The position numbers and the translations under genes are program-made. From Porticoccaceae bacterium (GTDB lineage Bacteria > Pseudomonadota > Gammaproteobacteria > Pseudomonadales > Porticoccaceae), in the NCBI GenBank assembly GCA_018069525.1, contig JAGPUQ010000027.1, positions 1 through 64,000 of the forward strand: a stretch of 64,000 bases of DNA, read 5' to 3'. Below the pieces are notes generated by a model. The model made no database searches. It was not told the origin of the DNA and saw only the letters and a program-made list of their open reading frames with translations. This document shows, piece after piece, positions 62,580 through 64,000 of the stretch; position 1 is the stretch's first letter, and each line of letters begins with the position of its first letter.

Positions 62580-63658
62580 AGCTGACTCTCATCATCACTT
62601 GTCGATTGATTCTGGGCCGGTGCGGAGCGATAGCCCGTGCGCTTGCGACCCGCCAGTTGATAACGTCGCACCGCTGCCTGATGCTCGGCCAGCGTCGCTG
62701 AAAATTGATGACTGCCATCACCCTTGGCGACAAAATAAAGACTGCTGCCGTCTGCCGGATGCAGGGCTGCCTCAAGGGCATCGGCACCGGGATTGGCTAT
62801 CGGTGTCGGTGGTAAACCATCGATCGTATAGGTGTTGTAGGGCGTCGGCTCCCGTAAATGCCGCCGTGTAATATTGCCCTGATAACGCTCTCCCAGACCA
62901 TAAATAACCGTGGGATCCGTTTGCAGGCGCATGGGCTTGCGCAAGCGTCGCACAAATACGCCGGCAATTTGTGCGCGCTCAGCGGCGACACCGGTTTCGC
63001 GCTCCACGATGGAAGCCATAATCAAGGCTTCGTAAGGCGAGGCATAGGGTAAGTTTTCTGCGCGCTGCTGCCATAGGTCCGTCAGTAAAATTTCCATGGC
63101 GCGATGTGCTTTCTGCAGAATATCCAGATCGCTGTCACCGGCGCTGTAGTTGTAGGTATCAGCGGCAAACCAGCCCTCTGGATTCGCTTGCTCGATACCG
63201 AGTCGCTGGGCAATTTGGCTTAAATCCAAACCAGTTACTTCGGTTTCAATACCTTCGTCGCCGGCCATTAGCGCTAACCACTCGCGCAGGGTTAGGCCTT
63301 CGGGAAAAGTAATACGGTATTGCACAACCTCACCGCTTTCGAGCTTGTCGAGCAAACTCAGCGGCGTGTCGTCGCGGGACAGGTGGTATTCCCCCGCGCG
63401 AATATTGCCACGGCCGGTGAGTTTTACAAATAATCTAAAGGGCAGGTCGTACCTGAGAACCTCGCGCCGTTTAAGATCGCCGACCAAAGCAGACAAAGTT
63501 TGGCCCTTGGGAACCTTCAGCAAAAAAGCCCCTTCCGCACTCAACTGATCCGGCTCGAAGACGAGGGGCCGATTTAACTCTCGGTCCAGAGCAAATAAGG
63601 TCGCTACACTAGCAACGAGTACCACACAAAACGCAAACACTTTAAAGCGACGTAACAT
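62576..63658 (-). CDS. mltG: Endolytic murein transglycosylase MltG
   Basis: 360 aa, inner membrane. One N-terminal helix (RRFKVFAFCVVLVASVATLFAL), a LysM-like subdomain (FLLKVPKGQTLSALVGDL), and the YceG catalytic region: ALIMASIVERETGVAAERAQIAGVF with catalytic Glu, LQTDPTVIYGLG, and YNTYTIDGLPPTPIANPG. It cuts nascent glycan strands. It lies between pabC and tmk. Confidence 0.96.
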   Translation of the reverse strand: MLRRFKVFAFCVVLVASVATLFALDRELNRPLVFEPDQLSAEGAFLLKVPKGQTLSALVGDLKRREVLRYDLPFRLFVKLTGRGNIRAGEYHLSRDDTPLSLLDKLESGEVVQYRITFPEGLTLREWLALMAGDEGIETEVTGLDLSQIAQRLGIEQANPEGWFAADTYNYSAGDSDLDILQKAHRAMEILLTDLWQQRAENLPYASPYEALIMASIVERETGVAAERAQIAGVFVRRLRKPMRLQTDPTVIYGLGERYQGNITRRHLREPTPYNTYTIDGLPPTPIANPGADALEAALHPADGSSLYFVAKGDGSHQFSATLAEHQAAVRRYQLAGRKRTGYRSAPAQNQSTSDDESQL

Positions 63659-63686
63659 ACTTCCCCACAGTACAAAATAAATTCCA

Positions 63687-63770
63687 GGCGGAAAACCTTA
63701 CTTGTAAAATCCTGTTTGTAAAACCTAAGCTCTAAAACCTGGCCGGTAAAGCTTAACAGTTAAAGCAAGG
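63687..63770. repeat. 14-bp tandem repeat, six imperfect copies
   Basis: GGCGGAAAACCTTA, CTTGTAAAATCCTG, TTTGTAAAACCTAA, GCTCTAAAACCTGG, CCGGTAAAGCTTAA and CAGTTAAAGCAAGG follow in strict phase; the last two enter the pabC 3' end. Confidence 0.85.
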
Positions 63771-64000
63771 CACTTGAGCGTTCAACTGCGCGCGAATACT
63801 TTCCACCGCCTCAATACACGACCATTCACCACAACCGACAATGCTCGATACCGGCTCAATACCCCGCACCGAATTACACACAAACACGGCCTCCGCGCGA
63901 GCCAGGTCCTCAAGCCCAAAGCGAGCTTCTTCCACGACTAAACCCAAAGCCGGGAACACCTCTGCCCGTAGATATTCGCGCATCACTCCCTTTACCCCGC
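63753..64000 (-). CDS. pabC: Aminodeoxychorismate lyase, C-terminal part (runs off the window)
   Basis: About 82 C-terminal residues are visible, with the start beyond the right edge. MREYLRAEVFPALGLVVEEARFGLEDLARAEAVFVCNSVRGIEPV is the PLP class IV PabC ending; it releases 4-aminobenzoate in folate synthesis. Downstream mltG is typical. The final Cys-rich tail (VPCFNC) comes partly from the 14-bp repeat array that overlaps its stop. Confidence 0.9.
   Translation of the reverse strand, partial: GVKGVMREYLRAEVFPALGLVVEEARFGLEDLARAEAVFVCNSVRGIEPVSSIVGCGEWSCIEAVESIRAQLNAQVPCFNC

Overview
The window looks like a chromosome segment of a free-living, probably marine gammaproteobacterium, close to the Cellvibrionales/Pseudomonas side of the class. 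This is inferred from gene content and order: ffs-dnaX-ybaB-recR followed by rnd-ycgL-ycgN; pabC-mltG-tmk-holB-pilZ-ycfH; thrH; glcB; cysB; POT and AGCS transporters; a LapA-type adhesin with its type I secretion system. There is no phage, plasmid, IS element, CRISPR array or tRNA that I can see. 

Layout. Positions 1-7360 (all minus strand) hold a type I secretion locus: ABC exporter, HlyD adaptor, a rho-independent terminator, TolC and the N-terminal part of a giant repeat adhesin. Positions 7.5-13.5 kb hold an aldehyde dehydrogenase, dusA, a TerB-domain protein, a PP2C phosphatase with a degenerate receiver plus its STAS partner, and an MlaA-like protein. Positions 13.6-15.8 kb hold an hvfABC-type RiPP cassette: a Cys-repeat precursor peptide with EGKCG motifs, a DUF692 multinuclear iron oxidase and its DUF2063 partner. 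Positions 16-22.2 kb hold hrpA and a MoxR/VWA pair. Positions 22.3-29.6 kb hold a POT peptide transporter and the rnd/ycgL/ycgN and dnaX/ybaB/recR blocks, with 4.5S RNA upstream of dnaX. Positions 29.6-34.9 kb are a complete oligopeptide ABC importer. Positions 34.9-37.3 kb are a small AT-rich accessory patch (unknown protein, mtfA, TorF-like porin). Positions 37.3-43.8 kb hold gamma-glutamyltransferase, a GNAT fusion, malate synthase G and a LysR regulator. Positions 44.1-46.4 kb are a three-gene secreted/envelope cassette with an acidic DDQS-repeat protein. Positions 46.4-64 kb are largely housekeeping: LLM flavin oxidoreductase plus hydrolase, rraA, pabB, thrH, cysB, a nucleotidase plus AGCS symporter, a PLP enzyme, yajC, bcp, mdh, dUTPase, and the ycfH-to-pabC cluster. 

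Most notable points. (1) The hvfB and hvfC genes are joined by four 14-bp tandem repeats, each a 5-codon minicistron whose stop overlaps the next start (ATGA), so the junction is an unbroken chain of stop/start overlaps. (2) Short intergenic spacers across the window repeatedly consist of imperfect tandem repeats of 12-14 bp (once 7 bp); I count 13 loci in 64 kb. (3) dnaX carries an E. coli-like programmed -1 frameshift signal: A AAA AAG, an immediate -1 stop and a perfect GC hairpin. (4) The adhesin keeps the TAAG-type LapG cleavage region but lacks the beta-rich front part of the usual retention module. (5) The DDQS-repeat cassette is unrecognised. Several gene starts given here differ from the longest open frame, because ribosome-binding sites or family lengths support an internal start.
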